Positions 44,561 to 54,118 of a stretch of DNA of 64,000 bases are shown in pieces. The notes under the pieces were generated by a model. The model made no database searches, was not told the DNA's origin, and saw only the letters and a list, made by a program, of their open reading frames with translations. Source of the stretch: Turicimonas muris (lineage in GTDB: Bacteria > Pseudomonadota > Gammaproteobacteria > Burkholderiales > Burkholderiaceae_F); assembly GCF_002221595.1 (NCBI RefSeq), contig NZ_NHMP01000003.1:186001-250000 (forward strand), written 5' to 3'. Numbering within the stretch: the first letter of the stretch is position 1; each line of letters starts with the position of its first letter. A program made the position numbers and the translations under genes.

Positions 44561-47108
44561 TTATCTATTTAATGGCTTGCTTACTTTGTTCAATGTTTTA
44601 ACAACCTCTGTAACAATCAGTTCTTTTATCGCTCTAATAAAAGCCTCCATGTAGTCCCAATCCGGAGAGCCATTGTCCTTTACGGGCAAAGAAACCGTGT
44701 CTTTTTGAATCTTTTTAAAAGAAATTGAATTTCCCCATGAATATTTAGGTTTAAGACTTTTATAAACAGCACCAGCTAAAAAAAGACCTAAATCTTCTTT
44801 AAGAGAATCTTTCCGCTCCTTGAGATGCAAAGTAAGATTATGACTGTCATTAGAGTAAAAATCACTCTCCTGAAAGGATACGACTAACGTTTTGCCGCCA
44901 ATGAAAACACAATGGCCTTTGTCTTTTCTCAGATTGTTGTCCTCAACAGCATAGGATGCGATTGAGTTGTCTCCTTCCTTGGCCGTTAGGTATGGAATTC
45001 CTATCTCAGAGGGAAGAATTTGGGACTTGAGAATACTTTCTGTGTTGGCAATTTCAAATAAAGAAGTAAGTGGGAAATCCCTCCAGCTACACGGTTTATT
45101 CAATATTTCAACTTCTTTTCCCAAAGAGTTACTCTCTTTTTGAATAATTTCCGACAACTTCCAAGATAAGTAATTTTTGACAGTCTTCCGAAAGTCTTCC
45201 AGCGTGGGCTCAGTATCCGGCTTGGCATGCTGGGAAAAAGTCCAGTCCTTACCCGTTAAGGAAATAGTGTCTCTGATGAGTTTGCCATTGGCCTCGGTGA
45301 AGTAGGCCGTAGAAGTTTTTTTGTTTAAGATTCGAGCAACCAGCTCGGCATACCGCCCTTTGGCATCATCTGTATCTCTCAAGTTCACATCTTGCCCGGA
45401 CTTTCTTCTGTTCATTCGAGTGTACCCGTCTTCGGAAAAATCAACAAAGGTCACCAAATTGTCTTGATTGTGAGGTTTGCCGGCTTCAAAGAGATAAATA
45501 GCTGTCTGCACTGAAGCTTTCCCGGAAAATAAATCTACAGGCATCTTGATACTTGCAACCAGAGAACTTTTCTTTAATATCTTTTTTGGATACCCCCCCG
45601 TTTCCTGCGCCTGCACTTTCTTGAATCAAAACACAAGCGAACCCTTTTTGCATTTTCGAAAGAGCTTGTTCTACAAAGTTAAATCCTTTTCCGTCTGCTG
45701 AATACGGAGGATTAAGAAGGAAGACAGTTGCAGGGAAACTAATAGGATTCCTTAGACTGTCGGAATGCTGTAAGTTTGAAGATCCGTCCCCAACCAACAC
45801 CATATTCATCACAGCAAGCATGAAAATGGTATCCAGAATTTCAACACCACAAATTTGCTCAGATTTAATTTTCTTTATCTTCTCTTGCAAAGCTTCTTGA
45901 TCTGAAATCGAGTCTTTAGCATCTTGAAGCATTATTTCCAGGGCAGAAACTAAGAAACCGGCTGAGCCCATTGCACTATCGAGCACATAAGAATCTTTAC
46001 TAGTTTGTGCTAGCTGGGCCATTAAGTTGGTTACATACCTTGGAGTAAGCACAACATCATTTACCAAATCAGTACTGATATTTGCCCATTCGCTGAGTTT
46101 GTTAAAAATTTTCCCGGTAAAATCTAAATGTAGATTTGAATTAAAATGGGGTATTATATCGTTTAAAACCTGGGTATAGAGGTTCCTTAGCTTACTTTCC
46201 CCATTTGTTGGACTATACAAAGTCGAATTATTAAATATATTACCAAGTAAGTTGAGAATAATTTGTCGTTTTTCGTCGGACGTTCCTCTATCTTTCAAAA
46301 ACTCTTCTATGCGGGTGTACAGGGTCAGTCCGTCGTTATTTCTTGCCGATTTATTTCCCTTCAAATCGGCAGGAGTTAAGTTCGCCACGTCCTTAATAGG
46401 GAGAGCAGCCATAATCAAACCGCAGAACAGATAAAGTTTTTGATCGGTATTTAGAAGAGGTTTAAGAATTACATCGTCATAAAGGCTCTGGTGAATTTTT
46501 TGAATACTTTTCTCTAAACTCGACTCGGCTTCTTTTTTTAATTTTTCTAACTCTTCTTCCGATAAATTCACCTTATCCAACAGATCAACAAGGTGCTCCA
46601 AATTGGTTTCCTTAAACAAAGAAAAATCCGTTACATCATCCAATAATTTTGGATACAACTCATTATTGCGAGAGAGATAAAAGGCTTGAAACTCTGTTTC
46701 TAGAGAACCGTCCGGTTTTTTATACCCGTTCAATCCAACTGCAATTACCTCTTCGTAATCAGAGTGCTGAAGAACCACCTTAGCGTAATGCACAGCTCCG
46801 TTGACTGCATAGCCAGTTACCGCCGCAGTAGACTGATCAATATTTTTAGATTTATCAAGTTTGATAAGCTTGTTTTTTAAACCCTTAACCTCAATCATCA
46901 CAGGGATGCGTCTTTGATTTTGTGTCTCCAGGAAAACCTTGATATCTGGAAAGTTTCCTCCGTCTTTATTAGCCTTTGATGGGCCTTTTTTTAATGCATT
47001 ATCAATAGAAGGGTTAATGGGTTCAGTCTTAGTAAAGTACTTAACCTTTAATTTTTTTAATTCTCCCTTGAAGATATCTTCTACTTGTTCTTCTACACTT
47101 TTTGCCAT
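44561..47108 (-). pseudogene. Type IIG-like restriction-modification enzyme, frameshifted at a 7-G tract
   Basis: This single fused enzyme is split in two frames. The first part (from ATG 47108, GGAA upstream) holds a PD-(D/E)XK nuclease domain (FPDIKVFLE and RIPVMIEVKG) and the N6-adenine methylase domain (VLDSAMGSAGFLVSALEI; FLLNPPYSADG). The second part, read in the next frame, completes the methylase (GGYPKKILKKS onward) and carries a type I HsdS-like specificity domain (CSWRDFPLTSLFEI, and a second half near WDYMEAFIRAI). The break is at a G7 run (45593-45599 on the minus strand). With G6 the product would be 848 residues. Confidence 0.87.
45593..45599 (-). repeat. 7-G homopolymer at the restriction-enzyme frameshift
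   Basis: Seven consecutive C on the plus strand, read as G on the coding strand, fall exactly where the frame breaks. One G less restores the reading frame (G-N-G-G-Y-P-K-K). This is the usual place and form of a phase-variation tract. Confidence 0.8.
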
Positions 47109-47125
47109 AATTATTTCCAGTTTTT

Positions 47126-47704
47126 TTAAATCTTCCACTCATAGCCGGACGGCTTTTTCTTTGCGTACTTATACAAAGTACTTTGAGCAACTCCCAGCTG
47201 CTTTGCTACTTTTCCCATAGGCAGCCCGTTCTCAACCAGAACCTTTGCGCTTTTCAAAATTTCCGAATCTATAGGTTTTCGTCCTTTGAAAGCTCCTCTT
47301 TCCTTTGCTTTTGCAATTCCCTCTTTTTGTCTTTCGAGAATCAGAGAACGTTCAAATTGCGCAACGGCTCCCAGCAGATGAAGCAGCAGCACCGATATAG
47401 GATTCTTTTCCTTGTCTGGGCTAAATTCAATAGACTCTTTCTTAAACTTTACGGTCACTCCTCTTTTATTAAAAGTTTCAACCAGAGTAAGAAGATCCTG
47501 TAAGTTGCGTGCAAGTCGGTCCATGCTATGGACATAAACAACATCACCGGCAGAAACTTTTTCTAGAAGACAATGCAGTTGAGGCCGATCAGTATTCTTT
47601 CCGGACGCCTTATCAATGAAGGTCTGATCTAAGGCGATTCCATCCAATTGCCGGGCAGTATTTTGATCAACTGAACTTACCCGGATGTAACCCAAATTTG
47701 CCAA
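47126..47704 (-). CDS. Serine recombinase (resolvase/invertase family)
   Basis: This 192-residue site-specific recombinase has LGYIRVSSVDQNTARQLDG with the catalytic Ser, and the core VYVHSMDRLARNLQDLL. FERSLILERQKEGIAKAKERGAFKGR follows, then a C-terminal helix-turn-helix (GLPMGKVAKQLGVAQSTLYKYA). The length is that of small resolvases/invertases. It sits between the Fic-like and restriction-enzyme genes (4 nt after one, 17 nt before the other) and may be coexpressed with them. Confidence 0.93.
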   Translation of the reverse strand: MANLGYIRVSSVDQNTARQLDGIALDQTFIDKASGKNTDRPQLHCLLEKVSAGDVVYVHSMDRLARNLQDLLTLVETFNKRGVTVKFKKESIEFSPDKEKNPISVLLLHLLGAVAQFERSLILERQKEGIAKAKERGAFKGRKPIDSEILKSAKVLVENGLPMGKVAKQLGVAQSTLYKYAKKKPSGYEWKI

Positions 47705-47708
47705 AGCT

Positions 47709-48638
47709 TTACCTTTCTAGTTCGATTGATGGTCTAGGGAAATCTTTTCTTTGTTGAGGCGTATAGAGTTCTTTCAAGTTATTTTCAAAGAACTTAAACA
47801 TACCGTTAGCATCACCAGTTTCATAGAATTTTCCAAGTTCTTTATGAAATAGTTCGGCTTCACGATTTAAGACGGTTATGGGAAAATAACCATCTTTCAT
47901 TAAGCAGCCGTTCATCATCAAAGAGGCAGTTCTTTTATTGGCATCGTAGAAGGGTTGAGTTCTTGCCATGAACAAAAAAGTTGCAATAGCTCTTTCCGCA
48001 GGAGATTTAATTTCCTTCGTCAGATAATTAAACCCTCCCTCTAAAATCTGGGATAGATTTTCTGTCGGCGGTACATATTTAATGTTATGGAGAGATACTG
48101 CTTTATTTCTGATCACTCCCCATTCAAGCGCATCTTCCTTCGCAACAAAAGAATGTATGAGACAAGCAGATTTAATACTTAAAGAAAATTCATCGTTAAA
48201 CAGTTGCCAAATTAAATTTTTACAGCCGTCTCCATAATTTTTCACTTGCATTAAGTCAAAAATACTTATACCTCCAACAGATTGGCCTTCGAGAATTGTA
48301 GCTGTCTGTGGTAGAGTCGTTGGGTTGTTTTCAAGACTTCTCATGCAATTCCAAGTAATTTCAACCAGATTCTTCTTGAATATTGCACAAGCCTTTTTTG
48401 TATCTCCAATGTACGGCAGATCTAGATCAAATGAGCCTGTACTCCAAAACATACCGTTAAGTTCTTTTTGCATTCCTATATATCCGCCGGTAAAGAGGCT
48501 TGTTTTTCTATTTAGACTCTTTAAGTTAATCAGAATTTTTCCATTTTTATCGATTATAGACTCTAAATAGAAGAATTCTCCCGGTGATATTTTTCTAAAT
48601 GAAGTGTACTTAAAAAGAATCAAAGTTCTTCTCTTCAT
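47709..48638 (-). CDS. Fic/Doc-like protein with altered catalytic motif
   Basis: This 309-residue protein with a Fic fold motif has ARTQPFYDANKRTASLMMNG. The usual motif begins with His-Pro-Phe; here the catalytic His is replaced by Gln, while the Asp-Ala-Asn-Lys-Arg part (as in Doc) is kept. AMP or phosphate transfer is therefore doubtful, or the substrate differs. It is the first gene of a minus-strand run (Fic-like, recombinase, restriction enzyme). Confidence 0.8.
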   Translation of the reverse strand: MKRRTLILFKYTSFRKISPGEFFYLESIIDKNGKILINLKSLNRKTSLFTGGYIGMQKELNGMFWSTGSFDLDLPYIGDTKKACAIFKKNLVEITWNCMRSLENNPTTLPQTATILEGQSVGGISIFDLMQVKNYGDGCKNLIWQLFNDEFSLSIKSACLIHSFVAKEDALEWGVIRNKAVSLHNIKYVPPTENLSQILEGGFNYLTKEIKSPAERAIATFLFMARTQPFYDANKRTASLMMNGCLMKDGYFPITVLNREAELFHKELGKFYETGDANGMFKFFENNLKELYTPQQRKDFPRPSIELER

Positions 48639-48892
48639 AAGTTATTCAGGAAGTCAAACTTCCGCATGCGGAAGTTTTTAACTAATTCCGCAATAGCGTT
48701 AATTCATCTGCCGACCTGAAAATCTTCCTTCTAAGACCTCAATTTTCGAAGAACATTAACAATCCTGCGCTCCATACATTGAAAGAACTCATTTTTAAGG
48801 GACTTTCCCGCAAGTTCAAGATCTTCACTCTTTCAAAATAAAGATAGTTTCAACAATTCCGTTGAAACATTCAATAAGAGGTTTTTATCATG
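48639..48892. other. Intergenic region, divergent promoters likely
   Basis: This AT-rich interval of about 250 bp lies between the divergent Fic-like and HAD-like genes. It has one short inverted repeat (CTTCCGCATGCGGAAG near 48659) and no coding frame. Confidence 0.4.
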
Positions 48893-49694
48893 ATGAAGCA
48901 AAAAAATACAATTATCTAAACCTTTGCTGGGTGCGGTGGTCGTTGATTTAGACGGCACCCTTTATGATGACAACATTGGCAGGGAAACTCTGACCAAGTC
49001 GGGCTGGACCGAATATTTCAAATTATGCGACTCCTTTCCTTTTGACGAAGATGTTTTTAGAGAACTTACTTTTTTCTCTATGGAAGGAATGCAGATCTTC
49101 TTTATCAGCGAGCAACCGGAATGTCTTAGACGGGTTGTAGAAAGAGGTTTAGTTAATTTTTCTGATTTTGAACCGTGGCAACTCATTCTCAAGCCAGAAG
49201 ACTGCACGTTAAGCGGTCCTCGCTTCAAGATGTCGGAACTTCAAAAAATTTATGAGAATCATGAAATCTGCATAATTATTCAGAGCATGTCTCTGAAGAA
49301 ATTGTGTAAAGAAGCAGGTTTTAAACGACTCTACCCGGTTAATCCGAAAAACAATTTTAATTGCCCCGAGCCTGTAGCTCTCTGTGCAGTTCCTCCCGAA
49401 CAAGCCGTTGATTTCCTCCTCTTCGTTAACGAAGATGAGGAGGTTAACAACGTTTTTGCTAAAATTGCCGTACCTACTCTGAAGGACATGGCAGAGCAAG
49501 GAATTGGAAAGTTGCTGGTAATCTTTCCAGTCTGTGCAGAAACCAAGCAAAACGGCTCAGAACCTTCAATTCCGAGCCGCCTTATAAGGATGAGATCCAT
49601 GTTCCAAACTAAATCTCACGCCTCTAGTATAAAGCGAATAGTCAGAAAAATCATTAAATTGATTCTGGCCATTACGCTCATGTTATACAGCTAG
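48893..49694 (+). pseudogene. HAD-like phosphatase gene with slipped 7-A tract
   Basis: The frame from ATG 48893 (AGAGG upstream) breaks after a few codons at A7 (48900-48906). With A6 it reads MKQKIQLSKPLLGAVVVDLD and continues to 49694. The main frame otherwise only opens at a TTG at 48924 without a clear ribosome site. The HAD motif VVVDLDGTLYDD is present, with a FFISEQPE motif-II-like segment. The C-terminal 60 residues are basic with a terminal hydrophobic stretch. The substrate is unknown. Confidence 0.6.
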
Positions 49695-50022
49695 GCACTA
49701 AGGTAAAGAACCCCAAAGCGTAAGCCGAGGGGTTCAAGTGTTTTAGAGGGCTCTCTCACCTCCGGACCCTGAAAGTTTCGAAAGCAGACAAGCTATGGAT
49801 AAGTACGAAACGGTTCGGAACAAAACGTTGCTCTGCAACATTAGCGAGGGGAATTATTATGACAACCTATGAGTATGCGGTTGTGTTCAAGCACGTAAAA
49901 CTCTTTTTGGAGAATGTTTAAATAGAACCAATGTTCTCTCTTCGTTAAGGAATTCAAGGAAGTTTGGACTTCTTCTCGACAAGAGAAGGTATCATTATCA
50001 AATCTGAGTACTAATTATTAAG
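49695..50022. other. Intergenic region with hairpins and a possible short ORF
   Basis: GAACCCC pairs with GGGGTTC near 49708-49735, a terminator-like hairpin, and GTTGC-TCT-GCAAC lies near 49825-49839. An ORF of 20 codons at 49858-49920 has GAGGGG upstream but no recognised product. Confidence 0.4.
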
Positions 50023-50025
50023 TTG

Positions 50026-50829
50026 ATGAAAGAAGCTCTCTTGAAAACACTTTCTGAGTATTGCCGCCTAGGCATACCTCAACAGTTGGATTACTCAAAA
50101 TTTTATTTATATTCAATCATTACTCATTCCACAGCTATCGAAGGATCTACTGTTACAGAAGTTGAAAATCAACTTCTTTTTGATGAAGGAATAACTTCTA
50201 ATAAAAGAAGTCTCAGGGAACAGTTGATGAATCTGGATTTGAAAAATGCTTATGCATTGAGCAATAGGTTTATCAAAGAAAAAAGAAACTTTTCTCTTCC
50301 AATGCTCAGAGAATTAAGTGCTGCTGTAATGAAAAATACAGGGAGTATTTATAATACTCTCCAAGGCTCATTTGATTCGTCTTCCGGAGATTTTAGAAAA
50401 CTGAACGTTAGTGCCGGAACCGGCGGACGCTCTTATTTAAGTTTCACAAAAATCGAGGATAGATTAACTAAGTGGTGCCAAGAAATAAACGCCCGAAGAA
50501 GCAGTCTGTTTAGCAACCCAGAAATCTATGAAAAATATTTATTCTCCTTTGATGCCCATTTTGATTTATTAACTATTCACCCTTGGGCAGACGGAAACGG
50601 AAGAACTTCACGGCTAATAATGAATCATCTTCAAAACGAGTTACACGTGTTCCCTTCAAAGATTCTAAAAGAGGACAAAGCTCAATACATTCAAGCTTTA
50701 ATAGACTCTAGAGAAAAAGAGAACAAAGCTATTTTCTCGTCTTTTATGATAAGGAATCATATAAAAAATCTTCAGTTGGAGATCGCAGAATACAAAAAAT
50801 CTAGAGAAACTCAAGATCTTCAAAGATAA
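50026..50829 (+). CDS. Fic-family protein, canonical motif with inhibitory helix
   Basis: This protein of about 267 residues has the full Fic motif IHPWADGNGRTSRLIMN and an N-terminal inhibitory motif HSTAIEGSTVT of the (S/T)xxxE(G/N) type, which places it in class II Fic proteins that are self-inhibited. It is expected to AMPylate target proteins when the helix moves. The start is ATG 50026 (or the adjacent TTG 50023); no strong ribosome site is seen. Contrast with the Gln-motif Fic at 47709. Confidence 0.9.
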   Translation: MKEALLKTLSEYCRLGIPQQLDYSKFYLYSIITHSTAIEGSTVTEVENQLLFDEGITSNKRSLREQLMNLDLKNAYALSNRFIKEKRNFSLPMLRELSAAVMKNTGSIYNTLQGSFDSSSGDFRKLNVSAGTGGRSYLSFTKIEDRLTKWCQEINARRSSLFSNPEIYEKYLFSFDAHFDLLTIHPWADGNGRTSRLIMNHLQNELHVFPSKILKEDKAQYIQALIDSREKENKAIFSSFMIRNHIKNLQLEIAEYKKSRETQDLQR

Positions 50830-51170
50830 AAATTCCCGAAAATTTTTATAAAATCGGTGACATTTTGGTGACATTAAAGTATTTTATTTATTAACTTTTT
50901 GATTTTACTATAGTTTAAATTCTCTCTTCTTCCGCCAATTTTCTTCTATAAAATCAATAAGTTATAAACGATTTTCTCTAAAATTCTAATAGTTTCACAC
51001 CGATTTTGGCATTTCTTTCGGCTTTTTCGATACGAAATCATTCAGAAACTTTTTAGTTTGTCCAATCCAAATTCAATTCTCTTTACGGTCTTGATTAACG
51101 AAAAAACGAGATGCCTTTTGAATTGGAAGGACATCTCGTGCTTATCAATGTTCAATCGCTGAACAGAATC
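50830..51170. other. Boundary interval between accessory and core DNA
   Basis: No gene is seen. There is a short direct repeat GGTGACATT (twice near 50858-50875) and, next to the cyuA 3' end, a hairpin CGAGATG...CATCTCG at 51108-51139. No tRNA gene is present here, so the integration site cannot be named. Confidence 0.45.
51108..51139 (-). terminator. Terminator hairpin of cyuA
   Basis: CGAGATG pairs with CATCTCG 32 nt beyond the stop of cyuA, with a T-rich tail on the minus strand (complement of the A run at 51101-51107). Confidence 0.6.
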
Positions 51171-52466
51171 TTATTTGCAAATCATGATCTGAAGTACCTG
51201 TTTATCTGTTTCCATCATAGATTCTTTGCCGATAGCGGTTAAATTTCTAATCGTTTCATCAATATCGTCGCTTACTATGCCTTCCAGCTTAGTCACGCAA
51301 TGTTCATTCATCGCGAGAAGCGCGGACATCATCGCAGTAGAGACACCGGATGAAATCTTCAGAGAACAAGCAGGTTTCGCACCGTCACACAACATTCCGG
51401 CCAAGTTAGCAATCATATTCTTAATTGCTGCGCACACCTCCTCATATTTGCCTCCCATCAGCCAAGTGATTCCGGAGGAAGCTCCGGTAGAAGCTACCAC
51501 GCAGCCGCATAAGGCTGAAAGGCGACCAAGATTCTGTTTGATGTAAATACTGGTCAAATGACTTAAGGTCAGCGCTCTAATCAATTGTTCATCGGATGCA
51601 TCGCAATCTTCAGCATAAGCAACTACCGGCATGGTTGCGGTGATGCCCTGATTTCCGCTTCCGGAATTGGACATCACGGCAATTGCTGCTCCGCCCATAC
51701 GCGCATCACAAGCTGCAGAGGTATAAGAAATCATATGAGCTACGGTAGTGTCTCCAAAATACCTCGCCCCTCTATTTTTAATCATCGCCCCTAACGAGTG
51801 CCCATAATCATGCGCTAAGGCCAACTCAGCCGCCTTCTTATTCATATCTCTAGCTTTGAGAATAAAAGAGATCTCTTCAATGGGAGACTCAGTGGCAAAC
51901 TCATAAACTGTCTTCATGTCGAGCTGAACTTCTTCAGCTTCAGCTTCGTCTTCTTCAGCGTCGGCATTGTTCCATCCCTCCTCCTCATAGAGTCTTTCTC
52001 CATTTTTTTCTAGAAAGACAAAGTGTGTATGGTTTCTTGAAATAACTGCACGTGCTGTTTGAGTTCCATGAGAAACCACGGTGTCGATAAAAAGATTAGA
52101 AGGAACCTCTTCATCGTGGATGATTTCGATGCAATCTTTATCCAGGAAAACTTTTGCCTTTTCTACGGCTTCTTCATTTACCTCTTGGAGAACTTCAAGA
52201 CCCAAATCTGACTTTCCGATCAAAGCGCCCAGAGCCACAGCGATAGGCAGACCAATCATTCCCGTACCCGGAATTCCGACGCCCATTGCGTTTTTGATAA
52301 TGTTTCCGCTCAAGGATAGCCGGATTTTTTCGGGCATCTCTCCGAGCAACTCCCGGGCCTTTGCAACGCATAACGCAACGGCAACTGGTTCCGTGCATCC
52401 CAAGGCCGGGACAACTTCTCGATTGATAAGAGAAATAATTTGATCACGTTTTGTCTTGTTGAGCAT
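51171..52466 (-). CDS. cyuA: L-cysteine desulfidase family protein (CyuA/UPF0597)
   Basis: This 431-residue protein has the CyuA/YhaM (UPF0597) family pattern: VVPALGCTEPVAVALCVAKA with the conserved Cys, GNIIKNAMGVGIPGTG, SNSGSGNQGITATMPVVAYA and a C-terminal CDGAKPACSLKISSG. The family relates to iron-sulfur L-serine dehydratases, and CyuA degrades cysteine to pyruvate, ammonia and sulfide. An acidic insertion near residues 170-185 (DAEEDEAEAEE) is unusual. It is the first core gene after the accessory region. Confidence 0.87.
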   Translation of the reverse strand: MLNKTKRDQIISLINREVVPALGCTEPVAVALCVAKARELLGEMPEKIRLSLSGNIIKNAMGVGIPGTGMIGLPIAVALGALIGKSDLGLEVLQEVNEEAVEKAKVFLDKDCIEIIHDEEVPSNLFIDTVVSHGTQTARAVISRNHTHFVFLEKNGERLYEEEGWNNADAEEDEAEAEEVQLDMKTVYEFATESPIEEISFILKARDMNKKAAELALAHDYGHSLGAMIKNRGARYFGDTTVAHMISYTSAACDARMGGAAIAVMSNSGSGNQGITATMPVVAYAEDCDASDEQLIRALTLSHLTSIYIKQNLGRLSALCGCVVASTGASSGITWLMGGKYEEVCAAIKNMIANLAGMLCDGAKPACSLKISSGVSTAMMSALLAMNEHCVTKLEGIVSDDIDETIRNLTAIGKESMMETDKQVLQIMICK

Positions 52467-52750
52467 ATTGATCTCTGAATACTAGAAACCTTTTGAGTTT
52501 CCGTTTCTTCCTTTGATGAATTAAAAGTTAAAATTTACCTTTTTCTACTGATTTCTGTAAGGGGTAATACAGCAGAAACAAAAACCTCTAACAAAAATAA
52601 GGATATACCCTAGGTATAAGCGTTTTCCGTTTCGAAATTTTTATTACTTTTTGCTGATTTTCATGAGAAAAAGCCGGAGTTTCCATACCAAAAGCAAGAA
52701 ATCCTCTAATACAATTTGGTTGCCTTTAATGGTTTGTTCGCCATCTTGAC

Positions 52751-53068
52751 TTACTTTTTCTTCTCTTGCTTTACGCAGTGATATTTGATGACGGCAGAGG
52801 CTCTCTGTGCATCGTAATTAAATACCCGGTTTTTATAACTTATAGAAAATACCTCCGGGACATAGTCGGGCCCAATAGTTTTGCACTGAGCGTCCGCCTG
52901 CATTTCAAGCCCTTGAACGACAACCGAGCCTTTCATTGTGAAATCAAAATAACCTGAAATTTCGTATGTATTAGGTCCGAGTTGGTCCGTCGACCAGCTG
53001 CAGCCGGCTAGGATAAAAGCTAAAGAAATAGACAACCCTGCAATCTTTTTCACTTTTCTTCTCCGCAA
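52751..53068 (-). CDS. Small hypothetical lipoprotein
   Basis: This 105-residue protein has a lipobox FILAGC (about residue 23), then a domain with strands (TYEISGYFDFTMKGSVVV) and two further Cys. The family is unknown; an outer-membrane or periplasmic location is inferred from the lipid signal. Confidence 0.65.
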   Translation of the reverse strand: MRRRKVKKIAGLSISLAFILAGCSWSTDQLGPNTYEISGYFDFTMKGSVVVQGLEMQADAQCKTIGPDYVPEVFSISYKNRVFNYDAQRASAVIKYHCVKQEKKK

Positions 53069-53266
53069 CTAATTTTGCTCAGTCTATGTGAAGTCTCGTT
53101 ACTCTTTTTTTCTTTTGACTCAATGCTGGCAATTTACAATCCACCTCCGATTTAACCCTAAGTTTGTAGCTTTATCCGTATTTGCTACTTCCTTCCGAGT
53201 TTCCAGGGCTTTCAACTATTAGACTAGGGAAGATCTGAACAGAATTCTTAAATTTAAGGAAAACAA

Positions 53267-54031
53267 ATGCTGAAAAGAACCTTACTTGCACTTCCGCTTG
53301 TTGCATTGCTCAGCTCTAGCCTTCTGGCTGGCTGCGATGATAAAAAAGAAACTGCTGCTAAGCCTCAGGAAAAAATCCTTCGTGTCGGAACGAACCCAAC
53401 ATTCGCTCCGTTCGAATTCCAAGGAAAAGATGCTGAGCTTACCGGTTTCGATATGGATCTCATCAGAGCTATCGGCAAGCAGATGGGTTACAAAGTTGAA
53501 TTGCACAACCTGGCATTTGACGGCCTGATCCCGGCTATTGCAACAGGCAATATCGATATGGCCATCGCAGGTATGACAATCAATGAAGATAGAAAGAAAC
53601 AGGTTAACTTCTCTGTTCCTTACTACACTTCCGGCCTCATTATTTTGGTTAATCCCGACAATAATGAAGTCAAATCTTTGGATGATTTGAAAGGTAAAAG
53701 AATCGGCGTTCAATTGGGAACCACAGGTGCGTTCAAAGCGGCCACGGTTCCTGATGCAAAAGTCGTGACATTCAACAATTCTGATGAACAATTCTTGGAA
53801 TTGTCTAACAAGGGTGTTGATGCCTGTATTAATGACCATCCGGTGGTTGCTTACTACCTCGTTCAAGGCGGTAAAGGCAAAATGATCGGAAACGTCATGG
53901 AAGAAGAAAGCTATGGCATCGCACTTAAGAAAGGCAATGACGAATTGACAAAGAAAGTTAACGATGCCATCGCTGAACTTAAGAAAAATGGAGAATTCGA
54001 CAAAATCCATAAGAAATGGTTCGGCGCATAA
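53267..54031 (+). CDS. glnH: Polar amino acid ABC transporter substrate-binding lipoprotein (GlnH-like)
   Basis: This 254-residue SBP_bac_3 protein has a lipobox LLAGC, then FAPFEFQGKDAELTGFDMDL and AIAGMTINEDRKKQVNFSVPYY, the GlnH/ArtJ pattern. Glutamine is the likeliest ligand by similarity to E. coli GlnH, but other polar amino acids are possible. It is followed by a permease and an ATPase of the same transporter, with a strong hairpin between glnH and glnP. Confidence 0.85.
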   Translation: MLKRTLLALPLVALLSSSLLAGCDDKKETAAKPQEKILRVGTNPTFAPFEFQGKDAELTGFDMDLIRAIGKQMGYKVELHNLAFDGLIPAIATGNIDMAIAGMTINEDRKKQVNFSVPYYTSGLIILVNPDNNEVKSLDDLKGKRIGVQLGTTGAFKAATVPDAKVVTFNNSDEQFLELSNKGVDACINDHPVVAYYLVQGGKGKMIGNVMEEESYGIALKKGNDELTKKVNDAIAELKKNGEFDKIHKKWFGA

Positions 54032-54064
54032 TTTTCCCTTCATCTCTTTGATTTAACTACTCAA

Positions 54065-54097
54065 AGCTTTCCTAGACGGTCCGTCTCTAGGAAAGCT
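54065..54097 (+). terminator. Intercistronic hairpin between glnH and glnP
   Basis: AGCTTTCCTAGA (54065-54076) pairs with TCTAGGAAAGCT (54086-54097) with no T run after it. It probably protects or limits transcripts so that the binding protein is made in excess over the membrane parts. Confidence 0.6.
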
Positions 54098-54118
54098 CAT
54101 TTACAAGAGGCGACATAA

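Noticed and set aside
50830-51170. tRNA-based attachment site at the accessory/core boundary.
   Set aside because: No tRNA-like fold is seen; only a short direct repeat and the cyuA terminator.
53282-54043. 253-codon open frame on the minus strand opposite glnH.
   Set aside because: Shadow of a clear substrate-binding protein gene; no ribosome site or family likeness.
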